DNA from: Acidiferrobacter sp.
GTDB lineage: Bacteria > Pseudomonadota > Gammaproteobacteria > Arenicellales > UBA868
NCBI GenBank assembly: GCA_002694065.1
Contig: NZKZ01000096.1
Span: 7,146-20,657, forward strand
Direction of reading: 5' to 3'
Length of the DNA: 13,512 nucleotides
Shown here piece after piece: positions 6,105 to 13,003 of this stretch (its first letter is position 1; each line of letters starts with the position of its first letter). The notes under the pieces were generated by a model. The model was not told the origin of the DNA, did not search any database, and worked only from the letters and a program-made list of their open reading frames with translations. The translations under genes and the position numbers were made by a program.

Positions 6105-6704
6105 ATGTTGAAGTCCTGGCGCATGCCCGTGCTGGCTCTGCTGCTAGCAACCGGCGTCGGTTTGGGTGCGGGAGTGTGGTGGCATCAGCATCGTGCGCAA
6201 ACGGCCAATCCCTATGCGCACCTTGGCGGCGACTTCACGCTGGCGTCGGCCGATGGCCCGGTGTCGTTGAGTGACTTTCGGGGCCAGGCAGTGATGCTGT
6301 TCTTCGGCTATACCACCTGTCCGGATGTATGTCCGATGGATTTGGCGAAGATCAGTGCCGTGATCAATCGTTTTTCCGACGCCACGTCGCAGCAGGTGGC
6401 GGGGCTCTTCGTCAGTGTCGATACTGAACGGGATACGCCAGCGCGCACGACAGAGTATGCGGCCTTCTTTCATCCCCGGATCACGGGGGTCAGTGGGTCA
6501 GCCCAGGCGGTGGATGCGGTTGCCAAGCAGTACTACGTGCTCTACCAAAAAGTGGAAGACCCCGGTTCTGCGCTCGGGTACACCGTCGATCATTCGGCAA
6601 CGACCTATCTCATCGGCCCGAAGGGCAAAGTTCGCCACCTGTTGAAGCATGACTCGACCGTAGATGAGATGACCGACGCGGTGCGCGCGGTGCTCGCGGG
6701 ATAG
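6105..6704 (+). CDS. SCO1/SenC/PrrC family copper-binding protein
   Basis: Membrane-anchored, thioredoxin-fold copper chaperone or thiol reductase for assembly of the CuA centre of cytochrome c oxidase. It acts on the periplasmic face. It has 199 residues. One N-terminal segment (about 7-26, after MLKSWR) is a signal anchor. The fold begins with GGDFTLASADGPVSLSDFRGQAVMLFFGY. The copper ligands are C72 and C76 in TCPDVCP and H163 in TVDHSATTYLIGPKG. FVSVDTERDTP is the usual Sco strand motif. ATG 6105 is preceded by GGAGAGAAG. It lies 36 bp after PCu(A)C and 16 bp before prmB, so the three are probably co-transcribed. The names senC and scoA are both in use, so I give no symbol. Confidence 0.94.
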   Translation: MLKSWRMPVLALLLATGVGLGAGVWWHQHRAQTANPYAHLGGDFTLASADGPVSLSDFRGQAVMLFFGYTTCPDVCPMDLAKISAVINRFSDATSQQVAGLFVSVDTERDTPARTTEYAAFFHPRITGVSGSAQAVDAVAKQYYVLYQKVEDPGSALGYTVDHSATTYLIGPKGKVRHLLKHDSTVDEMTDAVRAVLAG

Positions 6705-6720
6705 TCTGGGAAGCATTCTG

Positions 6721-7611
6721 ATGAGCATCAGTCTGGAGCAGCAGGTTGACGAGACGGCGAATGCCCTCGATGCGGCGGACCTGTTCTTTGGTCACGGTAC
6801 CGATAATGCTTTTGATGAGGCGGCCTGGCTGGTGCTCGAAGCCTGTGACCTGGATCCGAGCGGCGACGACATTCCGTGGGATCAGTCACTGACTCCCGCT
6901 CAGCAAGCGTCCGTTGAAGCATTGCTCAAGCGGCGGATTGAAAGCGGTGAGCCGCTGGCGTATCTGGTGAACCGTGCCTGGTTTGCCGGCCATGATTTTT
7001 TTATTGATCATCGGGCCATTGTGCCGCGTTCGCACATCGGCGAATGGATTGCGGACCGTTTCTTTCCCTGGCGGGCGGATCGTCCCGCGTCAGCCGTCCT
7101 CGATCTATGTACCGGCAGTGGCTGCATCGCCGTTGCCCTGGCGCTGGCCTTTCCCGAAGCCAGAGTCGACGCCAGCGACATCAGTGCCAGCGCGTTGGAA
7201 GTCGCCGAAATAAATGTGGCACGTTATGCCGTCCAGGACCGCGTCCGGCTCCAGCGCGGAGACCTTTTCGAGGGACTCGGCGAGGCTCGGTATGATCTGA
7301 TCGTGTGCAACCCGCCCTACGTCAGCGACGAGATCATGGACGGGCTGCCCGGCGAATACCGGCACGAGCCTGCGCTGGCGTTCGCCGGAGGGGCGAGTGG
7401 TCTGGATTTCATCAACCGGTTGATGGATCAGGCACGCAACCACCTGACGGAAGACGGACTGTTGGTGGTTGAGGCAGGCAGTGCGCGGGAGTCGCTTGAG
7501 GCGGCTTGGCCGCGAACCCCCTTTTCATGGCTGATGTCGGAAAACGGAGAAGCGGTGGTGTTCGCCCTGGAAGCGGCGGAACTCGACCCGTCGTCCCGTT
7601 TGCCTGCCTGA
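6721..7611 (+). CDS. prmB: Ribosomal protein L3 N5-glutamine methyltransferase PrmB
   Basis: SAM-dependent class I methyltransferase that methylates a glutamine of ribosomal protein L3; it acts in the cytoplasm during ribosome assembly. It has 296 residues. The N-terminal helical domain has the PrmB-like ETANALDAADLFFGHGTDNA. The SAM-binding motif is VLDLCTGSG at 126-134, and the catalytic NPPY motif is at 197-200 (NPPYVSDEIMDGLP). The run GEYRHEPALAF and the ending WLMSENGEAVVFAL match PrmB better than PrmC/HemK, which modifies release factors and normally sits by prfA. The start is ATG 6721, with GGGAAG about 8 nt upstream. It is 16 bp after the Sco gene, so operon linkage is likely, although the functional connection is unclear. 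It converges with the rubredoxin gene. Confidence 0.93.
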   Translation: MSISLEQQVDETANALDAADLFFGHGTDNAFDEAAWLVLEACDLDPSGDDIPWDQSLTPAQQASVEALLKRRIESGEPLAYLVNRAWFAGHDFFIDHRAIVPRSHIGEWIADRFFPWRADRPASAVLDLCTGSGCIAVALALAFPEARVDASDISASALEVAEINVARYAVQDRVRLQRGDLFEGLGEARYDLIVCNPPYVSDEIMDGLPGEYRHEPALAFAGGASGLDFINRLMDQARNHLTEDGLLVVEAGSARESLEAAWPRTPFSWLMSENGEAVVFALEAAELDPSSRLPA

Positions 7612-7630
7612 GCCGGGAGGGCCGGGTGAG

Positions 7631-7801
7631 TCAGATTTCGATCATCTCAAAGTCGACTTTTGTGGCATCACAGTCCGGGCACTGCCAATCGTCGGGGATG
7701 TCTTCCCAGCGGGTTCCGGGTGCGATACCTTCTTCGGGAAGCCCTTCGGCTTCGTCGTAGACAAAACCACAGATAATGCACATGAAAGTTCGATTAGCCA
7801 T
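7631..7801 (-). CDS. Rubredoxin
   Basis: Small cytoplasmic one-iron electron carrier. The frame encodes 56 residues, a normal rubredoxin length. Both iron-binding knuckles are present: C8-x2-C11 (MCIICGFVYDE) and C41-x2-C44 (QCPDCDATK). Between them are the typical acidic and aromatic residues, with GIAPGTRWEDIPDDW before the second pair. I chose ATG 7801; the codon before it is GTG, also possible, and neither has a clear Shine-Dalgarno sequence. It converges with prmB (19 bp between stops) and diverges from hemL across a 114-bp gap carrying a dyad over a -10-like TAGAAT. The electron donor and acceptor are unknown; alkane hydroxylases, oxidases and peroxidases are partners of other rubredoxins, and none is visible here. 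Identity is secure. Confidence 0.95.
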   Translation of the reverse strand: MANRTFMCIICGFVYDEAEGLPEEGIAPGTRWEDIPDDWQCPDCDATKVDFEMIEI

Positions 7802-7832
7802 CACAAGATTTAGGGAGAAGCAGAGTCAGGCC

Positions 7833-7856
7833 CGCGATTCTAGCCTAAGGATCGCG
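7833..7856. promoter_or_regulatory. 24-nt dyad between rubredoxin and hemL, overlapping a -10-like hexamer
   Basis: CGCGATTCT (7833-7841) and AGGATCGCG (7848-7856) form a nine-pair inverted repeat (eight Watson-Crick, one G-T) around a 6-bp centre. On the minus strand the left arm contains TAGAAT (7842-7837), a good -10 for rubredoxin about 36 nt before its start, though I see no good -35. The dyad is also about 60 nt upstream of hemL. It could be an operator for one or both genes. The repeat is seen directly; the role is inferred. Confidence 0.4.
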
Positions 7857-7915
7857 AGCGGGGCGTCCTGCCGCCGCCGGTATTTTTGTCTCATTTCAGA
7901 CAGGGAGTTTTTTGC

Positions 7916-9199
7916 ATGAGTAACGACGACCATCTTTTTGAAAGTGCGTGCGCAGTTATCCCGGGCGGAGTGAATTCCCCCGTGCGGGCATTCAAGTCCG
8001 TAGGCGGCACCCCGGTATTCATTGATCACGCGAAGGGGCCGTTTCTGTTCGGCGCAAATGGTCAGCGCTACATCGACTATGTGGGCTCGTGGGGCCCGAT
8101 GATCCTGGGTCATGCAGACCCCGACGTCGTCGAGGCAGTGCAGTCGGCTGCTGCTGAGGGTCTCAGTTACGGCGCGCCAACGGAACTCGAAACGCAACTC
8201 GCCCACCTGGTGTGTCAGGCGGTGCCATCGATGGATCAGGTGCGTATGGTGAATTCAGGCACCGAGGCGACCATGAGTGCCATCCGGCTTGCCCGGGGCT
8301 ATACCGGCCGCGACACGTTGATCAAGTTCGAGGGTTGCTACCACGGGCATGCCGACAGCCTTCTGGTGAAGGCGGGTTCCGGAGCCCTTACCCTCGGCAT
8401 TCCGACCTCTCCCGGGGTACCCAAAGATGCGGCTCGGCACACCCTGACGCTTGAGTTCAACAACAGTGAAGAGGTTCGGCAGGTGTTTGCCGAATCAGGC
8501 AACGACATCGCAGCCGTGATTGTGGAGCCCGTCACCGGGAACATGAACTGTATCGCTCCTGCTCCGGGTTTTCTGGAAACCTTGCGCGAGGTCTGTGACC
8601 AAAGCGGTGCAGTGCTGATTTTTGACGAGGTCATGACGGGGTTTCGTGTGGGGCCGGGGGGTGCGCAGGAGCTTTACGGTATCCGGCCGGATCTCACGAC
8701 GCTGGGCAAGGTTCTGGGTGGTGGATTGCCGGTGGGTGCTTTTGGCGGCCGCGCCGAGATCATGGCGCATCTCGCACCGCTCGGGCCGGTTTATCAGGCG
8801 GGCACCCTATCGGGAAATCCCCTCGCCATGAGTGCGGGGATCGCAACATTGAAAAAAGTCGGGGCACCGGGATTCTTTGACGCCCTGACCGAGACCACTC
8901 GCTCACTCGTCACCGGTATGGCCCAGGCCGCTGCCGACGCGGGTGTTCCATTGGCGACAGAATCTGTCGGCGGGATGTTTGGGCTCTTCTTCACCGAGAA
9001 CGACCGCGTCAGTTCTTTTGCGCAAGTGATGGCCTGCGACAGTGAGCGTTTTTCAACTTTCTTCCATGGCATGCTCAAGCGGGGCATCTACCTTGCTCCC
9101 TCAGCGTTTGAGGCGGGCTTTGTCTCGGTTACCCATTCTCAAGCAGAGATCAGCGAAACGCTGACGGCGGCCGCTGAGGTGTTTGCCGAGCTCAACTGA
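7916..9199 (+). CDS. hemL: Glutamate-1-semialdehyde 2,1-aminomutase
   Basis: PLP-dependent enzyme converting glutamate-1-semialdehyde to 5-aminolevulinate, the last step of the C5 route that feeds haem and other tetrapyrroles; cytoplasmic dimer. It has 427 residues (E. coli 426). Visible signatures: AVIPGGVNSPVRAFKSVGG near the N-terminus, MVNSGTEATMSAIRLARG, KFEGCYHGHADSLLVKAGSG (split here by context), the aspartate in LIFDEVMTGFR, and the PLP lysine K265 in LGKVLGGGLPVGAFGG. ATG 7916 has GGGAG at 7903-7907, 8 nt upstream, and matches the family N-terminus; an in-frame TTG at 7886 lies before that site. The gene diverges from rubredoxin. Its last 8 bp overlap the end of the convergent membrane-protein gene. 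Complete and apparently intact. Confidence 0.97.
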   Translation: MSNDDHLFESACAVIPGGVNSPVRAFKSVGGTPVFIDHAKGPFLFGANGQRYIDYVGSWGPMILGHADPDVVEAVQSAAAEGLSYGAPTELETQLAHLVCQAVPSMDQVRMVNSGTEATMSAIRLARGYTGRDTLIKFEGCYHGHADSLLVKAGSGALTLGIPTSPGVPKDAARHTLTLEFNNSEEVRQVFAESGNDIAAVIVEPVTGNMNCIAPAPGFLETLREVCDQSGAVLIFDEVMTGFRVGPGGAQELYGIRPDLTTLGKVLGGGLPVGAFGGRAEIMAHLAPLGPVYQAGTLSGNPLAMSAGIATLKKVGAPGFFDALTETTRSLVTGMAQAAADAGVPLATESVGGMFGLFFTENDRVSSFAQVMACDSERFSTFFHGMLKRGIYLAPSAFEAGFVSVTHSQAEISETLTAAAEVFAELN

Positions 9200-9752
9200 G
9201 AAAGTTGATGGTAAGCGGGTAATGCGCGGGAAGATTGACAGAAGTCCGCCAGGCGTTTCGGATCAACACAATGATGTGAAACGCTATGAGGATGCCCAGC
9301 AGTAAAAATCCGACAAAGAAGAAAACCAGGATAAGCGCGCTGACGTAGAAGATGCTGATGGTCAGGGCAAAGTTCAGCGCGGCTCGTCCGTTGACATCCA
9401 GTGCATTGCCGTGCCGTCGCCAGAAAAGCCAGAGGATCCAGGGTCCGAGCAGATGCCCGAGCGGAAATCCGGCGTAGGTCGACAGCCCTGCAAGGTGCAG
9501 AACAACAATTCTCCAGTCCGGCGCGTGCGTCTGATCTTCTGAGTGCTCAGGGGCGACCGGTCTTGATCTTGCGAGTCCGATGATGCCCGTCATGGCAGCC
9601 AAAGACGCAAAGGCCAGGGCCAGGATCACCGCGGAGAAGGACACCACCGGCAGGCCCGGCAGCGACAGCAACACACCAGCCAGTCCTGCGGACGCGAGCA
9701 GGCCCAAGCCCGCACCCAGAGCCAGAAAGCTGATGCAGACGAACTTCAGCAT
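9192..9752 (-). CDS. DUF4870-like inner-membrane protein
   Basis: Predicted 186-residue inner-membrane protein of unknown function. The C-terminal half resembles DUF4870: VLHLAGLSTYAGFPLGHLLGPWILWLFW, then NGRAALNFALTISIFYVSALILVFFFVGFLLLGIL, and the ending YPLTINFLS. These parallel the family pattern of a first helix with GxxxGP, a conserved 'ALNFQ'-type segment and a final YP-x-I-x-F. Two more hydrophobic segments (about 1-30 and 37-61) and a short polar linker (62-80) come first, giving about five membrane segments in all. The start is ATG 9752; no clear ribosome-binding site, so later starts are possible. It lies 82 bp downstream of the cold-shock gene on the same strand, with a possible terminator between. 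Its stop overlaps the hemL end. I cannot propose a function. Confidence 0.78.
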   Translation of the reverse strand: MLKFVCISFLALGAGLGLLASAGLAGVLLSLPGLPVVSFSAVILALAFASLAAMTGIIGLARSRPVAPEHSEDQTHAPDWRIVVLHLAGLSTYAGFPLGHLLGPWILWLFWRRHGNALDVNGRAALNFALTISIFYVSALILVFFFVGFLLLGILIAFHIIVLIRNAWRTSVNLPAHYPLTINFLS

Positions 9753-9782
9753 GATACCGGCGAGTGGTCAGGACTCACGGGT

Positions 9783-9822
9783 AAAACGAGAAGCGATTGT
9801 CTCGGACTGCCTTGGGCAGCCC
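9783..9822 (-). terminator. Possible intrinsic terminator after the cold-shock gene
   Basis: On the minus strand, 13 nt after the cold-shock stop, there is an 8-bp stem GGGCTGCC/GGCAGTCC (9822-9815 with 9811-9804, one G-U) with a CAA loop. Directly after it comes CGAGA/TCTCG (9804-9800 with 9791-9787) with an 8-nt loop, followed by GTTTTA. The two share one base, so only one can be fully formed at a time, or they stack. The T-run is short (four), so termination may be partial, leaving some read-through into the membrane-protein gene. Confidence 0.45.
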
Positions 9823-9834
9823 GTCGACGCGAGA

Positions 9835-10047
9835 TTACTCGAGGGGTGAAACGTCTTCCGCGGCGGGACCCTTGTCACGGGTCGTCAGAGTGAATTCAAC
9901 ACGCTGTCCTTCATTCAGAGTCTTGAACCCTTCTCCTCGGATTTCACGGTAATGGACAAATACATCATCCCCACCTTCCTGCTCAATAAAGCCAAAGCCT
10001 TTTCTTTCGTTGAACCATTTAACGGTTCCGGTATGTCGTTCCGACAT
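9835..10047 (-). CDS. Cold-shock family protein (CspA-like)
   Basis: Single-domain OB-fold nucleic-acid-binding protein that melts RNA secondary structure. It has 70 residues, the usual length. RNP1 is KGFGFI at 16-21 and RNP2 is VFVHY at 29-33; TGTVKWFNERKG, FKTLNEGQRVEF and the closing GPAAEDV are standard for the family. ATG 10047 was chosen because GGAGGAG lies immediately upstream; an open extension of ten codons precedes it without support. A promoter with a good -10 (10123-10118) gives a 5' leader of about 64 nt. That is much shorter than the roughly 160-nt leader of E. coli cspA, so strong cold induction through that mechanism is not evident. It may be a constitutive Csp. The gene lies between nudC and the membrane-protein gene, all on the minus strand. 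Confidence 0.95.
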   Translation of the reverse strand: MSERHTGTVKWFNERKGFGFIEQEGGDDVFVHYREIRGEGFKTLNEGQRVEFTLTTRDKGPAAEDVSPLE

Positions 10048-10117
10048 GAACTCCTCCACTAAGGTGACTACAAACAATCCGGGGTCTTCGGTTCAATAGT
10101 CCTCGTCCCCCACGCGC

Positions 10118-10145
10118 ATTGTAGCCGTGTTGTGACTGGGCGCAA
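10118..10145 (-). promoter_or_regulatory. Promoter for the cold-shock gene
   Basis: Read on the minus strand, TTGCGC (10145-10140) and TACAAT (10123-10118) are separated by 16 bp. The -10 matches consensus at five of six positions. It begins 4 bp beyond the nudC stop, so the cold-shock gene can be transcribed independently of nudC. Predicted start near 10111. Confidence 0.55.
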
Positions 10146-10148
10146 CAC

Positions 10149-11108
10149 TTAAAAAAATTCAATTGCGTTCTTTTGGCACACCTTGTGTAAGGTAAAAGGC
10201 GCCTCGTCATCGAACCAGTCTTCAATCAGTCTGTAAGAAATTGAAATCGACGGGGGAGGGACAAACAGACCCTGCTCGATTCGCAAGGCGAGTTCTTCAC
10301 GGTTGAGCCAAATCGCATCTTCGAGTTCCTGGTCATTCAGGCTGATGCGCTCGCTGCCGGCCTGCGCGTGATAGCCCAGCATCAGCGACCCCGGAAAAGG
10401 CCATGGTTGTGAGGAGTGATAACGCACGGCAGTTACATCGATCCCGGTTTCTTCCTCAACTTCGCGCACCACAGCCTGTTCTGCGCTTTCGCCTGGCTCA
10501 ACAAAACCGGCAATAGTGGAATACCGGTTCGGCGGCCACTCGGGTTTGCGCCCAAAAAGAGCGTAGTCGCCGCGTTGCACCAGCACAATGATGGCGGGAT
10601 CAGTACGCGGATAGTGAGTCTCCCCGCATTGCGCTTGAGAACACACGCGAACATGCCCGCCTTGATCCAGGTGCGTGGCGCCGCCACAGCGCCCGCAGAA
10701 ACGGTAGCGATGATGCCAGGCGGCCATCGCCTGTGCGTAGCCCAGCAGTGTGGCCTGCGCGTTGCTGACCTGTCGGGCCAGTGACCGCAAACCGGAAAAC
10801 CCGTCGCCGGGTTCAGGCAGATCGTGGTCAAGGAGCAGGGCAAAGTAAGGGGTTTGGCCTTCTTGCCCCAGGTAAACACGTGATTCACACTGGCCGAATC
10901 GGTCCGCGGCCTCCTCGGCGGTCAGCCACGCCGGGCGCTCGGGATCCCTCAGGTCGACGGCGATCCGCATGTGACGAATGCCGAGAAAGCGCGCCCGCTG
11001 ATCAGCTGCCTGCTCAGCAATCAACGCCGGATCCAGCCGCAGTAACCCGCCGCGATCGAGCATGTGGCTGGTGAGCAGGTTAAGCCGGCTTCGTTGCAGA
11101 TGGTCCAT
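10149..11108 (-). CDS. nudC: NAD+ diphosphatase / RNA NAD-decapping hydrolase NudC
   Basis: Nudix hydrolase that cleaves NADH/NAD to NMN(H) and AMP and, in E. coli, removes NAD caps from RNA 5' ends; cytoplasmic. The 319-residue product has the full NudC architecture: an N-terminal domain (1-130), a zinc ribbon with C138, C141, C156 and C161 (FCGRCGG and VCSQAQC), then the Nudix domain. The Nudix box GX5EX7REUXEEXGU spans 201-223, and the NADH-specific SQPWPFP motif follows at 233-239 with S241. It is longer than E. coli NudC (257) because of the N-terminal domain, a common variation. ATG 11108 has no clear Shine-Dalgarno sequence, and an internal ATG (residue 16) is possible. It is divergent from argS; the 155-bp gap carries repeated CCAAAG elements. 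Next downstream on its strand is the cold-shock gene. Confidence 0.95.
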   Translation of the reverse strand: MDHLQRSRLNLLTSHMLDRGGLLRLDPALIAEQAADQRARFLGIRHMRIAVDLRDPERPAWLTAEEAADRFGQCESRVYLGQEGQTPYFALLLDHDLPEPGDGFSGLRSLARQVSNAQATLLGYAQAMAAWHHRYRFCGRCGGATHLDQGGHVRVCSQAQCGETHYPRTDPAIIVLVQRGDYALFGRKPEWPPNRYSTIAGFVEPGESAEQAVVREVEEETGIDVTAVRYHSSQPWPFPGSLMLGYHAQAGSERISLNDQELEDAIWLNREELALRIEQGLFVPPPSISISYRLIEDWFDDEAPFTLHKVCQKNAIEFF

Positions 11109-11124
11109 CAGGAAGAGCAGTCAT

Positions 11125-11178
11125 GCCAAAGGAGGCCAAAGGGTACTACAGCCGGCTTTGGCGGATGTGAGGCTTTGG
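11125..11178. repeat. Four CCAAAG/CTTTGG hexamers in the nudC-argS divergent region
   Basis: GCCAAAGG occurs at 11125-11132 and 11135-11142, exactly 10 bp apart. The inverted form GGCTTTGG occurs at 11154-11161 and 11171-11178, 17 bp apart. The inner pair, GCCAAAG (11135-11141) and CTTTGGC (11156-11162), makes a perfect 7-bp inverted repeat with a 14-bp spacer. The last two copies overlap the -35 and spacer of the argS promoter. This is the layout of a regulator-binding region, but no regulator is known to me for it. Confidence 0.45.
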
Positions 11179-11185
11179 TTAAAAT
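11158..11185 (+). promoter_or_regulatory. Promoter for argS
   Basis: TTGGCG (11158-11163) and TAAAAT (11180-11185) are separated by 16 bp; the -10 matches at five positions and the -35 at four. Transcription would start near 11192, giving a leader of about 72 nt before the argS ATG. The site overlaps two CTTTGG hexamers. Confidence 0.5.
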
Positions 11186-11263
11186 CACGCCCCGTCACAT
11201 CCTGGGTTTATCCGCGGGTATCGCCCGCGCCTTGGACTCGTTTCCAGCGTCTGGGTTTTGCAT

Positions 11264-13000
11264 ATGCGTAATGAGGTCTGTCAGCTGCTTCGTGATGCGT
11301 TGGCATCACTGGTTGAGGAAGGCGTATTGCCGGATTCACTTGAGGTGGATGTCCAGGTTGAAAGATCCCGTGGTCCGGAACATGGTGACTTCGCATGCAA
11401 CCTGGCAATGGTGCTTGCAAAACGCGCGGGCCTGAAGCCGCGTGATCTCGCTGAGCAACTCTGCAAAGCGCTGCCCGCTTCCGATCTTTTATCGCGCACG
11501 GAGGTGGCCGGGCCGGGATTCATCAATCTCTTTTTGTCGCCGGGGTCTTATCGGTCGCTCCCGGGCGAAATTCGCTCACGCGGCGGCGCCTACGGCACCA
11601 GTGACGTCGGCGCCGGCGAAAAGGTCATGGTCGAGTTTGTCTCGGCCAATCCGACAGGGCCGCTGCATGTCGGGCACGGCCGCGGCGCCGCTTATGGTGA
11701 TGCGCTTGCCCGAGTGCTGCGGGCCGCAGGCTATGACGCTATCAGCGAGTACTACATCAATGATGCCGGGCGGCAGATGGATATCCTCGCACTCAGTGTC
11801 TGGCTGCGATATCTGGAACTATGCGGTGAAACCGTTCTTTTCCCGCGGGCTGCCTATCAGGGTGACTATATCTTTGATATTGCCGCGACCCTGCACCGAG
11901 AGGATGACGATCGGTATCGCACCGAGGCGCAGCCGCTCTTCGCGGACGTGCCTGAAGAAGATGATCCCCTGCTGGATACGCTGATCTCACGGGCCAAAAC
12001 GATCTTGGCCGATGACGGTTTCGGACGCATCCATGGCCTCGCTCGCGACACGCTGGTCGAGGATATCCGTTCAGACCTTGAGCGGTTTGGTGTGTCCTAC
12101 CAGACCTGGTTCTCGGAGCAGAGCCTGATCGACAGTGAGGCCGTGAGTCGCGCCATCGACTCGCTCAAGGAGACCGAGTTTCTTTATGAGCGTGAAGGCG
12201 CCTGGTGGTTTCGCAGCACCGAGTTTGGAGATGAAAAAGATCGCGTGGTCCTTCGCGCCAATGGCAACCACACCTACTTTGCGACCGACATTGCCTACCA
12301 CCGAGACAAGATCCAGCGCGGGTTCTCGCATGTCATCAATATCTGGGGTGCCGATCACCATGGCTACATCAAGCGGGTTAAAGCGTCGATGTCGGCGCTG
12401 GGGCTGAACCCGGATGATCTCAGCGTATTGCTGGTCCAATTCGCCGTGTTGTACCGGGGCGGTGCCAAAGTGTCGATGTCCACGCGCAGCGGAGAGTTTG
12501 TCACCCTGCGCGAGTTGCGCGAAGAAGTCGGCCGGGATGCCGCGCGTTTTTTCTATGCGCTGAGAAAGCCGGACCAGCACATGGACTTTGACCTGGATCT
12601 TGCCAAGTCGCAGTCCAGTGACAACCCCGTGTATTACGTACAGTATGCTCATGCCCGCATCTGCAGCGTGTTTCGACAACTGGCAGAAAAGGGTATCGAT
12701 GCGGATCTTGCTTCGGCAGATCACGGTCTGCTGACCGAAGCGCGCGAGGCTGATCTGTTGCAGAAACTTTCGCGTTATCCGGAGGTGGTGGAATCAGCAG
12801 CGCGAGCCTATGAACCCCACCAGGTGGCGTACTATCTGCGCGATCTTGCAAACGACTTCCATACCTACTACAACGCGCATCCGTTCATCGCTGCTGAGGC
12901 GGATCTTCGGCTGGCCCGGCTGTCTCTGATCGATGCCACGCGCCAGGTCATCGCGAACGCGCTTGACCTGCTGGGTGTCACCGCGCCAGAGCGCATGTAG
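11264..13000 (+). CDS. argS: Arginyl-tRNA synthetase
   Basis: Class I aminoacyl-tRNA synthetase charging tRNA-Arg with arginine; cytoplasmic. It has 578 residues (E. coli 577). The N-terminal tRNA-contacting domain (about 1-110) contains VERSRGPEHGDFACN and VAGPGFINLFL. The HIGH signature is HVGH at 135-138, in SANPTGPLHVGHGRGAA. The KMSKS loop is in the non-canonical form KVSMST at 402-407, followed by RSGEFVTLRELREEVG; this variant is normal for this ArgRS subtype. The anticodon-binding domain has YVQYAHARICSVFRQ and ends DLLGVTAPERM like other ArgRS. ATG 11264 fits the family start, though the upstream GGG is a poor ribosome-binding site; a TTG two codons earlier is less likely. The SPOR-domain gene follows after 3 bp, so the two are probably translationally coupled. 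The gene diverges from nudC. Confidence 0.97.
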   Translation: MRNEVCQLLRDALASLVEEGVLPDSLEVDVQVERSRGPEHGDFACNLAMVLAKRAGLKPRDLAEQLCKALPASDLLSRTEVAGPGFINLFLSPGSYRSLPGEIRSRGGAYGTSDVGAGEKVMVEFVSANPTGPLHVGHGRGAAYGDALARVLRAAGYDAISEYYINDAGRQMDILALSVWLRYLELCGETVLFPRAAYQGDYIFDIAATLHREDDDRYRTEAQPLFADVPEEDDPLLDTLISRAKTILADDGFGRIHGLARDTLVEDIRSDLERFGVSYQTWFSEQSLIDSEAVSRAIDSLKETEFLYEREGAWWFRSTEFGDEKDRVVLRANGNHTYFATDIAYHRDKIQRGFSHVINIWGADHHGYIKRVKASMSALGLNPDDLSVLLVQFAVLYRGGAKVSMSTRSGEFVTLRELREEVGRDAARFFYALRKPDQHMDFDLDLAKSQSSDNPVYYVQYAHARICSVFRQLAEKGIDADLASADHGLLTEAREADLLQKLSRYPEVVESAARAYEPHQVAYYLRDLANDFHTYYNAHPFIAAEADLRLARLSLIDATRQVIANALDLLGVTAPERM

Positions 13001-13003
13001 GCA

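Noticed and set aside
12461..12484. Apparent loss of the KMSKS motif in ArgS (reads KVSMST)
   Set aside because: This is the normal form of the loop in this ArgRS subtype, so it is not a sign of inactivation.
12071..12724. 217-codon open frame on the minus strand inside argS
   Set aside because: Antisense shadow of a well conserved gene; no family features.
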